The position numbers and the translations under genes were made by a program. A DNA stretch of 64,000 bases. Origin: Brevipalpus yothersi (Eukaryota; Arthropoda; Arachnida; Trombidiformes; Tenuipalpidae). The notes beneath the pieces were generated by a model, which ran no database searches, was not told where the DNA came from, and saw only the letters and a program-made list of their open reading frames with translations. Numbering within the stretch: position 1 is the first letter of the stretch; each line of letters opens with the position of its first letter. The DNA is taken from the NCBI GenBank assembly GCA_003956705.1, contig QZCP01000361.1, positions 1 through 64,000 on the forward strand, given 5' to 3'. Below are positions 48,014 through 60,809 of this stretch, one piece after another.

Positions 48014-49339
48014 TTCTCAAACCTTCCATCATTCATGCCAATAATTCATCATCAACGTCCTCGCTGGTGGCCTGAGAGAGGGAGAAAAAACTTTCTTTAA
48101 ATCATTATGTATGCATGCACATTCCTCTGCATTCTTTTCTCTCTCATCAGCATCATCGGAACTGGAACTATGAATATTCCCGCACTCACAAATTTTTCGG
48201 GTATGCATGTGTACTGTGATGTTTCTCTGTATGTGTTCAGAATGTGTCCAGAATGATTTTTTCGACCTCAACTCACATCGCCTTAATTATATCTCTATTT
48301 TTTTCTGTAGAAGAGCGGTACCATTCAAATTTTACCGCCTCAAATTCTTTTTCATGGTCTGATGCATGGAATATTCTTTCTATGGTTAAATCTTTTCATC
48401 TTGACTCTATCTATCTCACAGATATCAGCCTACCGGATACCACCCTGGGCTCACTCATTATTGAATATAGACAGTGAACACAGCTGGTGGTATCTCAGTC
48501 TGCTGATCTCACTTTCGCCCTTTTGGCCCACTTTTAACCCTTTTTTTCTCATTTCGTTGTAACGATTTTTTCTCTCCACAACTTCTTTCGTTATTGCTGC
48601 ATGTTGCGTTCAAACGAAAACCCTTTTCTTCCATTGCAACCTTCTCTTTTTTGATCCCATCTCTGTGTTCACTGCCTCTCCCACCCACTTTTCATTCCAC
48701 ACATTCACATTTTCTCTCCCCTCCTCGATCCCTGGAATCCTGGATCCTGGTTGAAATTTTTGAATGCTCTTTGTTTGTTGTTGCCTTACGTGTACCTCCC
48801 CCCCCACACACACACAGCTTGTTGATCACTTCGCCTTGGCGAGTCCCCCTGATAGAGAGCCCAACAAGAAATGCTGATGATGATGGTAGTAGTAGCCAGG
48901 GAAACAAAAGATTCTCCCAAGCGCCAACACCCCACAATATTATCATTACGCCATCTGAAATGGAAGGTTTTTCATTTTTTACTTTCTATCCTTTCATTTT
49001 CTCTTTCTCTCTCTCTCTCTCTCTCATCTGGAACTAAACTTGCTACATCGTTGAAAGCCTCCTGGTCAACAGGTTTTTTCACTTGTTCATGATGATATTT
49101 TTCTGAGAGTTCTGAGAGACTAGATTTTTTTTCTCCTCTCTCTCTCTCCCACTTTATCCATTCCGCAGTCTCAACCCTTCTACCCTCCCACGAGTCTCCT
49201 TGAATCCGCTTCTTAGGTCAAACTTTCTCTCTCTTTCTCTCTCTCTCTCTCTTCTCATCAAAATCTTTTCTTGCCCAGACTTTTTTTTCAATGATTCAAC
49301 GATCTGCCATTTTCTCTCGATTCTCTCTCTCACGTTCAT

Positions 49340-49341
<2 letters not shown>

Positions 49342-49410
<69 letters not shown>
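49342..49410. repeat. (GA)n microsatellite
   Basis: Perfect GA tract of about 34 units. A shorter CT tract lies about 90 bp upstream, so the pair forms an interrupted inverted repeat. Confidence 0.95.
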
Positions 49411-49412
<2 letters not shown>

Positions 49413-49878
49413 CATCCAATGGCGTGTTCAGTCTCTCCAACATATTTCGTTCAGCTTGCCTATTTGTGTGCTACTGTTTCCATGGTAACTCGAGCTTTCG
49501 TCATTCCTGGTTAGAACTTGTACTTACACATACACAGCTCTCGAGAATTGAGTTCGAGAGTATAGCATCAAGATATACAGAGGTAGGGAGAGAGAGAGAG
49601 TACAGCGAATGGCTTCTCTCTCTTCTTCTCTCTGCATCAAAAAAATAAGCTTCATGATAAGTTAAAGAATAGTATTATACTATCTGTTCTCCATGCACAG
49701 AGAATATATTTCGTGAAAGAATTGATTAAGGTATGTGATAGTAGAGAAAGAGAGAGATTGCTCTATGATGACATGTTATACAGTCGACTGTATATTTATT
49801 CTCTCTCTCTCTTTCTTTTCATAATTCATTTCCATAGGAATGGCTAATGTCAAATGAGCAATGTATAAGGGGTAAAAA

Positions 49879-49882
<4 letters not shown>

Positions 49883-49941
<59 letters not shown>

Positions 49942-49979
49942 TTAAGTTGAATATTTACCTGTCTCACTTGTTGCTATAA

Positions 49980-50034
<55 letters not shown>
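49883..50034. repeat. (GA)n and (CT)n facing tracts, hairpin-capable
   Basis: A GA tract (49883-49938) is followed after about 45 bp by a CT tract (49984-50034). Because GA and CT are complementary, a single strand could fold into a stem of about 50 bp. Confidence 0.9.
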
Positions 50035-50038
<4 letters not shown>

Positions 50039-51303
50039 TTGCTGATGGAAATAAAGAGCCATTTCTATGGCCAGCTATCAATAGCAGAGGCTCGCCTGTG
50101 TAAATGTCAGTGGTTAAAAGAGAAAATGCTTCTCGGATCTACTTTGAAGGCGATTTACACACACAGGAAAGGAGGAAGATGAGTTTCCAGCCTCCGCACA
50201 TTTCATCCAACTCTTGAGCTTTCTCTCTCTCTCTCTCCTATTTTTCCTCGATCGATGAGATGCAAATTAGTATGATGACTAGTTGCCCAATTTCCAGCCC
50301 TATTAGAATGTGTATATTCCCTCCTAGTCTTACTCATCTCTCTCTCTTCTCCTAATGATTTTGAGTCATCTTAAACAGCTTTTCCATTCGATCTTTTGCT
50401 TCTTACTTGATAGATGCTAACTTGTTGCTTTGCAAAATAATTCACTTTACGCCTCGTTTCCAGAGAGAGAATCTTTGATTTATTTTCTTGATGGCACACA
50501 GAAAACATCTCAAGTGTAAGATTCACATTATAATCGGATGAAAGTTGTTCATTGTTGTTGATAGTCTTATAATGGTAATCATACTCTTGAAGTCAAACCT
50601 CTCTGAACCATGAATTTTTGGATAGAAAAAAAATATGAGCCGGATTGATCATATTTCTCCTCTGTTTTTTTTCCTTTTTTCTATTTTCTATCTCTTTCGA
50701 CTCCATTCAATATGTCAATGGTGTTATTATTACTATTCCACAATTCTCTAGCTTTTTCATCATGTTCCGCTTCCTTTGTGACGTTTTTCTTCTCTTGTTT
50801 CCCTGTCTATTTCCGTGATTATTTGTCAAAATGTTCTTTTTTGTGTTCATGAATATTGAGATTCATATTCAAGAATTCTCAGGGAGAAAAAAAATATTCA
50901 ATGGCTTCAATGGAACACTGGACATAGGCAATGGTTTTTGGTACTGGTTTGGATGCTGAAATGTTTTATCATTAATTTATCACACGCACACACACACATA
51001 CATACACACACAATGCTAATCGATTCCGCCTCAGGAATGCCTTTACAATTGATAGTCAATTTAATAAGAGTGTAAATGCATTAGTTTGGGGCGCAATGAG
51101 TTAGCATTGATCACTTCGAGAAAAAAAGTGAGGAAAAGTGAAGAAAAATTCTTCTTCTTCTTCCGTCCGAACAGCCTAAGAAATGAGTTCATGTTCATCA
51201 TCGGAAAATGTGTTTCGAAATTCTTTCAACCATCTCGACCCATAAACAAGGTGGTGGTAATAGTAGGCTTGACATTCTTTAAAAATTTTTTAGTAATTTT
51301 TAT

Positions 51304-51460
51304 ATGAGCACTTTCTCTTTTTTTCTAATTTTTTTTTGTTCTCTCTCTCTATTCCTTCAATTTTGTTCCTCTATTACTCATTCGAAAAAGAGTAAAAAAG
51401 ATTTAATTCAATTAGCATTATCAAAACCCGCAAAACCTAACCAATTAGTTACTGAATTAC
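51304..51460 (+). CDS. Candidate first exon of a secreted protein
   Basis: ATG 51304 opens a frame encoding a strongly hydrophobic leader (MSTFSFFLIFFCSLSLFLQF), then a basic stretch (SKKSKKDLIQLALSKPAKPN) and LVTELR. A strong donor GTGAGT falls at 51461, in phase 1. It could be a signal-peptide exon, but the leader lies in pyrimidine-rich DNA that codes Phe/Ser/Leu by default, and no downstream exon was found. Weak call. Confidence 0.2.
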
Positions 51461-53377
51461 GTGTGAGTAAATATGCGAAAGAGAGAGATAGAAAGTGAAC
51501 GAAAATTACTACAACTACTAACCGTTTCTGAAGAGAGAAATGTTTTCGGATTAAACTAAACACATTTACGCTTCGTGATCAAAATCTGATGAAAAGTAGT
51601 AAAGCGTACGAAAAATTTGCCTCTAATGATTTTAAAACTTTCAATTTTTGTCCTCTCTACCCTCAAGTGACAAAGTTTTCATTCATTCATTTGATCCATT
51701 CTCTTTCTCAAGAAATGTAAAATAATTAACAATCGCAAAATTGAGGCTTGAATGGTTCCGTAATTTTTGACATCTCCCCTACTGATTGACCTTTCACCAT
51801 ACTGAACTCGAGACTACACATACACACCAGTATTATTTGAGCTTATCGGCCTAAACCCTTTACCTTTCTTTCTCTCTCTCATATCGTTAAGTTTAAGTAA
51901 TTGTGGCCAAAGTTGGCTCATTAAAATGTTTTCTCTTTCTCTCCAATATGTCTGTGCTTTACTGTTCAAATAGTGAGATCGAATTGAACTTGGAAAAGTT
52001 CAAAAATCTTGTTCAAATTCAAATTCCTGTTAACCTTTATTATTATTCAGTTTCCCTTTCAACTTTCAATCGATAATAGGAAAAGGAGACAAGCTGTAAA
52101 ACAAAGATTCCGGGAAGATAATCGTCAATATCTTGACTTTTCCAGTAATTTGATCTGAAGTGATAGTAGAGGAAGAGAAAGAGAAAGAGATTCGCGTCAT
52201 GAATGATCTTGTATGTGAATTCGATATCATCCAAAATCCTTTCGCTTGATTCTCTCTCATCTGTATTCTGTTATTTCCACTGATAATTAACAATTATGTC
52301 GTCATCATTTGAGGTCACTTGCGGGAGACATTATCATGAAAGAACTCTCAGTGTGCGCACTGACAGTTATAATTTGACATCGAATTTCGCGATTTAGGAA
52401 AACCTTCTTCCATGTTATTGTACATTGCGTGATGTATCACTTGATTTGACGTTACATTGATACAACAGTTATATATATATCATCATCAACATCAGTATAT
52501 GTGTGTGTGTATCTCCAAACCGGAGCATCAATAGGATGGCTGTGCTTGTGTGTGTGTGTATGTATGTACTTTTCCAGCGATGATCAACGATGGCCCACTC
52601 TCTCTACCATCGACCAGCATGTGTTGTTGTGGGTGGCAATGTGTGTGTATGTGAATACTCGAAAAAGAAGAATATGATGAGTACGTGTAAGCAAGCCCGC
52701 ATTGATACTTGCTAAGCTACTTCACAAGTTGGCTGATAGATTTTATTTTATTTTACTTCAATTATTTTGACACTTTTCCAAAATATTGCTACCAATTCCA
52801 AGTTACATGACTTTTTACCGAAAGTGAATTCTATTTTCTTCTTCCTCGCTCTCTTCCCAATCATTTTCATCTCTCATTTTCATCATCATCATAATGACAA
52901 TGATTTACTGGTGAATATTATTTCATTTTCTACTTTCCTTTGCCATCATCATTACATGTATTTACAATTGATTTCTTTTTTTTTCAAAGTATTCATGTGA
53001 TGCTGAAAAATTGAAGCGAATAAAGGGAGGGAGAGAGAGAGAGAGAGAGAGAAAGAAAAAAATTCCCGAACTTCGCAGTTTGGCCTCCAGGCCAATCGAA
53101 TTGGGGAGAGAGAGAGATAGAGATAGATGGGTGAACCTTATTCGAAATGAAAGAGTTTTTCACTTTTTATTTCATTCATTTTTTTCTTCCACCTCTCTCC
53201 ACAATTGAATCGCTTACTATTGCACATTTTTGATGATCAATTGTGAAGCGGAAAATTATTAACTCTCTGTTTGCCAATCAACATCAGACCACACAATCAT
53301 TCGGATACATGTGTGTACACACAAACAGACACACACATACACATACATTCTGCTACTGAATACTGTTACCAAGTTGC

Positions 53378-53383
<6 letters not shown>

Positions 53384-53447
<64 letters not shown>
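53384..53447. repeat. (CT)n microsatellite
   Basis: Perfect CT tract of about 32 units. Confidence 0.95.
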
Positions 53448-53449
<2 letters not shown>

Positions 53450-55170
53450 ATTTTTCATTTCACCCTTCTTATTGTGTGTTTATGTGTATATTTAATTTTT
53501 GTCAAGCCCAACATTCCCTTCAAAAGTGGACACAAAAGTTGAATCAAGATGAAATCGACAATTTTTTCAACTCTCTCTCCTTTACATGTAAGCTTTGTTG
53601 TCAAATTTCAATGAATCCATGATAACTTATAGCTTCCATCGTCATCGTGTTACAAAAAAGTAAAGTAATCCAAAACTTTCCTTCTTTTCTCTCTCTCTCT
53701 TCCACCCTCTCTCTCTTTCTCTCTCTCTCTCTTCTCTCTAGCTTCAACCGCCTCCATCCTCCTCAGAACCACCCCTTTGACATCCGTTGACAATCATCAT
53801 CATTTGCTCATTCCAAGTATAATCTATTGAGTGGGAGAGAAAAGCGAGAGAGAGAGAGAGAGAAATAGAAAGAGAGAGAGAATCGAATGAAAGAAAAAGT
53901 GAGATTCAGGGAGCCAACGAGCTACGATAACGAATGTGATGCTTAGTATGTAACGATTCCTCGTTCAAACTGAATACTGCAAGTTCTAATCTGATTCCAT
54001 GAACCGTGGAAATCGGTGAAACAACGTTTGCTCTCACTGATGATGTGTGCTTTTTTTTCTTTCTCTCTTTCTCTCTCTCTCTCTCTTCTTTTTCCACCTC
54101 ATCACTAGTCACAATCCTTTCACCATGGACACTATCTGGTCTCTCTCTTTCTCTTTCCAATCTATTGGACATTACCGATTATTTTTATTCTCTCACCCTT
54201 TTATCCATGAACCTTATCAGCCCTGATCTATCCATAATTTTCTACATCATATGTGTTCAAATTGTCATCAAACGTCAGGATCTCATCATCATTGGAAGGA
54301 TTCATCTGGACTTTTTCTCCCTCTCACACATCCAGCTACTTCACTAGACTTCTTCTTCTCCTTCTTATTCCTCTTGTCAGACGTTACTTCGTTGCAACGA
54401 TTTCTTGGTTGAGATGCATGGCAGTGTGGTTAGCTGGTTGTGTTTAAAACAACTTTACAACCACTGACTGCACTACCCCGCATACTCATGCCGATACTCA
54501 TATGATGTTCTATTTATGGTTACCCATTGACTTGTGATGATACATCAACACTTCTTCTTCTTCTTCCTCTTCTTCTACTCCTTTTACTTGGTTTGGCATC
54601 CATGGACATGAAACATATCAACTGATGGCAAAGTGCCTCCCCTCTCTATTTCTTCTTCCTTCTCTCTTTCTCTCTTCCTGATGATCATCATTCCTCGTTC
54701 CAGGTTTGTTGCTCGTTATTGATGTGTTTTCAAATGATTTCCAAAAGGAAAATCTTCTCACACACAATATGCTCAGAATATATTTATGTATGTTGAGTTC
54801 GATCAGCATTTATCTTTATACGATCGACACCATATTCTAGGGCCAAATTTTTCATATTTTTAAGCTTTTCTCCATTTTCTTTCTTCCTTCATTTTTCTTT
54901 TCATCACTCTTCTTCAATTCTTCAAGTTTATTGTTGCCATCGTCTACTAGATCACCACTTTTGAGAGTAGCATTTTAACTTTCACGACCTTGACCACAGT
55001 GTACATGGTTAAAAAGAGGAGAGAAAAAGTGAATATACACTTTATACACACTTGCTTCGTGGCAATTCTTATGGTTATTTGATACACCGTGGTAGTTGTC
55101 AGCAATCATGGTAGAATCGCTGTTGCTATTGATTTGTTTCACTACTTTTCTCTCTCTCTCTCTCTCTCTC

Positions 55171-55587
55171 NNNNNNNNNNNNNNNNNNNNNNNNNNNNNN
55201 NNNNNNNNNNNNNNNNNNNNNNNNNNNNNNNNNNNNNNNNNNNNNNNNNNNNNNNNNNNNNNNNNNNNNNNNNNNNNNNNNNNNNNNNNNNNNNNNNNNN
55301 NNNNNNNNNNNNNNNNNNNNNNNNNNNNNNNNNNNNNNNNNNNNNNNNNNNNNNNNNNNNNNNNNNNNNNNNNNNNNNNNNNNNNNNNNNNNNNNNNNNN
55401 NNNNNNNNNNNNNNNNNNNNNNNNNNNNNNNNNNNNNNNNNNNNNNNNNNNNNNNNNNNNNNNNNNNNNNNNNNNNNNNNNNNNNNNNNNNNNNNNNNNN
55501 NNNNNNNNNNNNNNNNNNNNNNNNNNNNNNNNNNNNNNNNNNNNNNNNNNNNNNNNNNNNNNNNNNNNNNNNNNNNNNNNNNNNNNN
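55171..55587. other. Assembly gap (Ns) inside a CT tract
   Basis: 417 Ns with CT repeat on both sides (55151-55170 and 55588-55606). The gap most likely reflects a long CT tract or nearby sequence that could not be assembled; its true length is unknown. Confidence 0.98.
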
Positions 55588-55736
55588 CTCTCTCTCTCTC
55601 TCTCTCTTACACTCTTTTGCGAATCATCTGTGTGTGTTAATGACTCACTTTTATGAAGTCTCAGCAGCCTTTCTGTGTTTCCCTTTTTTTCTAACTAGAT
55701 ATTTGAAGTACATATATACTCAATCAGTGAATAGAA

Positions 55737-55740
<4 letters not shown>

Positions 55741-55788
<48 letters not shown>
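55741..55788. repeat. (CT)n microsatellite
   Basis: Perfect CT tract. Confidence 0.95.
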
Positions 55789-55790
<2 letters not shown>

Positions 55791-57123
55791 TAACACAAAT
55801 ACTTGATACCAATAGAATAGATTGAGAGAGAGAGATAGTAGAAGCATACAAGACCATTTGGCTAATTATCTTTTCCTTCCTGGCGATTCTCTGTTGATTC
55901 TTCTTTTGAAGCGAAGAGAATACCTACTGTTCACCGAATTTTTGACAAACTATACAAATTGATTCCATTTTTTCTCTATTTCTCTCCCTCAATTTACTTT
56001 TGATTCCAGGCATGATGAATATGTACGATTTCAAGATGATAATTTGAGAGTTTCAAAGAATAGTGTTTTTCTTTTCAATCAATCTCATTTGGATTCCAAG
56101 CATGAAGTGAGAGTAAGAGAGAGAGAAAAAAAATCAGTCTCTTGGAAGGTAACATACATGTATATGAATTCGCACCATCGATGATTTAGGGAATAATCAT
56201 TTGAATCAACCATCAAAGACAATCGGGAATTCCACAGTTTCTCCCTGTATTTTACTCTCTGTCAAACACATACACACAAATACACACTCTCCTCCTCACA
56301 CCTCTTTTAATCATTATATTTTCCCAAACCAATTGAACTGATTGGCAAAGGAAAAGAGCCACTTTCATCCTTTTTCACTCTGTTTTAACAGGCAACTCAT
56401 TGAACCAATACTAATCGGCTTGTAGTCACAATATCTTGTTACACATCCCTCTCTCTTCTTTTCTAGCCATTCCAAGTTATTCTTTCTCCTTCTATCGATC
56501 CATTACATACACACATAGACACACACACACATACACACTCACGTACTTTCAATGGCACGTCAACGAAGTGGTGCACAGCCTGATTACGTAAACAGATTCG
56601 CATTGTCACCATGGATTTTGAGAGAATCGAATAGAGAGAAATAAAGAAAGAGGAAAAGTAGAAGAAAAGCGTTGGACGATTCATTCTATGTACATGTATA
56701 TTTATACGTACACTTACATATACGTATGTATTGTCACAGGCTGCTGTGAGGACAAACATCTTCGATGGAATCTTCATGGTCAAGATTATACTTGAACGAG
56801 GGAATAACACGATGAAGAAAGAGAAAGCAAGAGAGAGAAAGAAAATCTATTGTATATTTGTGGTATATATACTGAGAATTTGGATCTTGAGGAGGAGAAA
56901 ATGGAAGAAAACGAAGAGAAAAACGTGGGCTGCTCGTGTTTGAGTGTAAAAATATCAGTTTCTCAGAAATGATCTCACTGAGAAAAAGAATCAACGTGAA
57001 GGCGAACTGTGTGTGTGTGTGTCTACATGTGTCCTTGTTGGGTTTGTATTGTTATTATTTGACCACATGATGATGGACATAGTTGATTTTATTTCGTCAC
57101 GAATTCTCGATTGACATGAGAAG

Positions 57124-57126
<3 letters not shown>

Positions 57127-57153
<27 letters not shown>
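57127..57153. repeat. (GA)n microsatellite
   Basis: Perfect GA tract. Confidence 0.9.
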
Positions 57154-57157
<4 letters not shown>

Positions 57158-57748
57158 GGAACTATATCCAGAAGTTCTATCGATAGTCAAAATGGTGGAA
57201 AAAAGGAGAAAAAGAATGATTCGAAAAGTTAGCTGGTGCTTTTTTATTATTACTTTTATTTCAGCTGGTAAAGTAGATCATAGAATTAAGAGAACGTACA
57301 GTGGTTTGTATATTTCATGATACTTCATGATATTCGTGTGCATGTGTGTGAGATAAATAGATAGAGGTAAAGAGATAGATGTGTAATGGAGAAAAATCGA
57401 ATAAATTATCTGTCATTCATCATTCATTTTGGATTGCAAATATGTGGAGTGTGTGTGTATGGCCGATTCAAATGAATGATATGAGGTATTCGTTCACTAT
57501 GATTTGGGTTTGGATTGTTTCAGTCCATAGATTTGCACATCCTCGGATATTGGAATGTCTCGATTATTTTGTCTACTACTTTGAATGATGATGAATTGTC
57601 CATACAAAGGACATGGCTGGATGGAAAAGGTCATGGATCATAGGGAATGAATCAAAATATCAGCTGATTATTACAAGCCATTTTTATTCTTAACAATCAA
57701 TGGACAAAGAGCGGCATTCAATCGATTCAATTAATCATATTTTCTTAC

Positions 57749-59275
57749 CTGACATCGAATGTATTCTTTACCTTCTGGTGTAAGATTTGGATCCTCTATT
57801 TTATTGCATACAGAATTTTTCTCAAAAATTGTCGATTTAAATTTGTCTGTAATACTTTCGGAACCAATTCGAATTGTGTAATGGTGGGAAGTTCCTGTTG
57901 GAATATTTTTTTTCCCCAGATTGAAAAAAATTGGAGCATTCAATTCAAAACTGGAAAGACCTCCAAATTCTCCTCAAAATCTACAGATTTCAATGTATCT
58001 TACCATTAGATGTGCCAATAATCAAGCCTATCACAAGATATTCCTCTTTCAGTCCAACTTGAAGCCATGGGAATTGGGATGTATCTTCAGCCTTTGATCC
58101 TTGACCCCAACTTGAGCTTACCTTTCCATGCTCAAATAAATGTGACTCTAAAGGTGAGATAAATTGAATCAATCAAAATAATGTGCTAACCTTATTTCAA
58201 TAATATTCTTTTTGTTTCTCTCTCATTATTTTTTTCAGCATAAGCTGCAAGATTGTTAAATGTGACAGAAAAAATTTCCCCAAATGAGAGGAAGAGAAGG
58301 AGAGTATCTAGATCATTTGCTCAGCTGTTTACATGTCAAATGGTTAAATCGCTTTGATCAATCTTTTTGTACCCAAATCAGTGAGTGTGAATGATTTTAT
58401 CGGCTCAATTAACTTATCAAATTTCTAGCATTAACGGTAGTCGAATTGTGTTTGCTCGAATTATTTTTCTCTCTCAATAGTAATTCTTGCATTCGATTGT
58501 CTTCGAAAAGGAAACTAGATTTAGAGAATCGATTCACACTAATAATAACAATCTGATGTTAAAAATTATTGTAAGGCTATCAAAGGCTTTTGATTGCTTG
58601 CGATATATTTATACTTCATGCCAATCGAAATATTCCTCTTGCCGAAATCATACCTTTTCCAACAGTTTCATTATATTTATCCTGGTAGTAGTAGGAGAGA
58701 GAGAGAGAAAAAGGACATGAGAAGGAAAGAATCAATCAATCCATGGAAAAAAAGAATATTTAGGTAGCACATAAATCATTCTGATTGTATGATAATCAGT
58801 GAGCAGTAATGATAATTTTGTATCTTTCCCTTTATCGAAAGAGATGAACAGGGAAACAAAATTTTTGGAATATTTTGTGTATAATAGTGATTATTTTTCC
58901 GTTGATGGTGATGATGTATTGGTGAAAATTACTCACCAAAGCAAAATAAATACTTTGCTTTGTTGGTTCCACGAAAATATCATCCCCAAAATCGCATGCT
59001 TTCGAATCATCAACGCTCATCCTGTGTAAATCAGAATCATAGAATTTCAACATTACTACATACCAATTATTATCACTATTATTTGTATTTTTTTCCAGGA
59101 TCTTTCTCTCTCTATCTCTCCTCTTTTCTCATCATTTACAGAATTTTGTTCACCTGAAACAGGATTTTCCAGATTTTTGACATTGTGAAGCACATTTCAT
59201 AAGCTGCCCCTCTGGAAATGATACCTCTTTCTCCGGGAAAGTCCTCACAAAAATGTTTGAAGCAAGTTCACACAT
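57749..59275 (-). CDS. PAN/apple-like plus F5/8C or F-type-lectin-like protein, partial model
   Basis: Assembled from exons 59275-59154, 59021-58937, 58145-58004 and 57972-57749 on the minus strand. Donors GTGAAC, GTGAGT, GTAAGA and GTAAGA; phases 2, 0 and 1 match. Exons 1-2 encode a Cys-rich segment (LMKCASQCQKSGKSCFR then DSKACDFGDD), like a PAN/apple domain. Exon 3 encodes SSSWGQGSKAEDTSQFPWLQ and VGLKEEYLVIGLIIGTSNG, matching the discoidin (F5/8C) pattern. Exon 4 adds HHYTIRIGSES and NSVCNK with a final Cys, recalling the RxG...N.VC...C of F-type lectins. If so, it is a secreted carbohydrate-binding protein. The signal-peptide exon and 3' end were not found. The exon 3-4 intron would be only 31 bp, the least certain join. 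Confidence 0.5.
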
Positions 59276-60809
59276 CTAGGAAAAAAAAGAAGAGAGAAGA
59301 TCAGCAAAAAAGGCCAATATTCGTGATCAGCTTAAAGGCATTTCAAGACAGCATGAATACACACTCACGATTGGAGAAACTTACAACTGAATCTAACCAA
59401 AAAGCGAAAAAGAGAAATATAATTTTGTCCATTTTATTACTGCTTTACATCAAGAGGATGGAAACAATCAATGTTACTAGGCCAAACGATGATCACAACT
59501 ACTATGTAATTCAGTGAAAAAGGCTTAAGCCATGGTTGTAGGAATTTATGGACATTTTTTATGGTCAGATTCTCTCGAATAAGGGCATTTTTTGTCAGGC
59601 GAAAATTATGCTCATTAAGAGATGGAAATACATTTACTAGTGATTAAAGGGATAGTCTAGTTGACAAAATGACTTTGAAATCGTTCATGATATGTTCTCT
59701 CGTCCTACATTAATTTGACCACAAAATCTGTTCAAGATCATCAATTTTTGATTGGCAATGAATTTCTGGACATAATTTACTTCAAAACTAATTGATGATA
59801 CCGAATGACAGTGGTAAAAACAATTTTGCCACCACTTTACCAATGTCCAAAACATCGTTTTTATCGACAAATATATATACTTGTCAGGGACAAACTACAA
59901 ATTACTCTACAATATTAGATTCAATCAGCTTGATTAATGACCATCATCAGTCGATCAGTAGTGTAGATACTCACTCATCGTGATTACAATCTGTGTTAAG
60001 CCTAGAGCTTTACCAACGAACTCTGGAATCAAATGGAATTGATATTCTGGTCCTACTCTTGATCTACTAAATTCCATCCCAGCATGAAATTAATTCATGT
60101 TTGCATGTATTCAGCTAGATCAGAACACAAAAAATATTCAACTCAAGAGAGCAACAATGACGCATCAACCAGGAGGATGAACATTCACATCTCTACAGTA
60201 GTATTTGTTGGAATAATTAATTTTGCTAGAATTGTGATTTTTTTCTCTCAACTATCTCACTGTACCATCGGTCTCTCTGATCTAACCATCAAAGTAATGA
60301 AAATCACTTACTTATGGTGGTGAATATAGTGAAATTGGTTGATGATTAGCTATTCAGTCCCAAAAATAGAAGAGAATTCAGTAATGAATTGAGCAAACAA
60401 ACGAATACATTCCTGGAAGAACTTGAAACAATTCATTGTTAAATTAAAAGCTTTATTAAGTTCTGTAAATAATGCTTCTTGATACTATTTTTCTTCAACC
60501 ATGGTTTCTTCTACATTTTTATTTGTATTTTCAACAAAAAGCACAGTCGAAAATTTTATGGACACCCCATTAGATAGCGAGAGAGAATTTCTGTTCTCCG
60601 TTTTTTTTACAGATTCTAGTAGAAATATAGAAATTCACTGGGATAAGATTTTGGATAAGCAGCTTCAAAATTCTGTAATAAGGTTCCCGATTGCTATCAA
60701 GAAGAGTTTTATAATCCTCATCCTTTGTTCCAATTATTCAAATTGAAAAATTTTTTGTGATTTTAGTGTGAAAAGAAAAATTTGAGCTATTTAAACACAT
60801 GATTACTAT
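59276..60809. other. Intergenic / undetected 5' exons of the lectin-like gene
   Basis: No exon is confidently placed. On the minus strand, a segment near 60000-60080 reads GPEYQFHLIPEFVG before a GTAAAG donor and could be an upstream exon, but no phase-consistent join was found. Confidence 0.4.

Larger units (their letters stand above)
38311..51303. other. 13-kb gene-poor, microsatellite-dense region
   Basis: No exon is supported on either strand. Open frames here are Ser/Leu, Arg/Glu or Ile/Phe-rich translations of CT/GA tracts and pyrimidine-rich DNA. Base composition is strikingly purine/pyrimidine-blocked, with CT and GA tracts every few hundred bases, a few (AT)n(GT)n blocks and ATG/CAT-rich stretches. 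It may be distal regulatory DNA, a very large intron, or a repeat-rich gap between genes. Confidence 0.55.
51461..57748. other. Gene-poor, microsatellite-dense region with assembly gap
   Basis: No exon supported. It contains (CT)n tracts at 53384-53447 and 55741-55788, (GA)n at 57127-57153, and the N gap at 55171-55587. The 3' end of the minus-strand lectin-like gene may extend into its right edge. Confidence 0.55.

Noticed and set aside
48594..49037. 147-codon ORF
   Set aside because: Pyrimidine-rich low-complexity translation ending in a CT tract; the opposite strand is equally open.
55089..55656. Long ORFs across the N gap
   Set aside because: They consist of undetermined residues and CT-tract Ser/Leu repeats.
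40477..57153. Regularly recurring short repeats that might look like a CRISPR-type or satellite array
   Set aside because: They are simple dinucleotide tracts of varying length with irregular spacing; there are no repeat-spacer units and the genome is eukaryotic.
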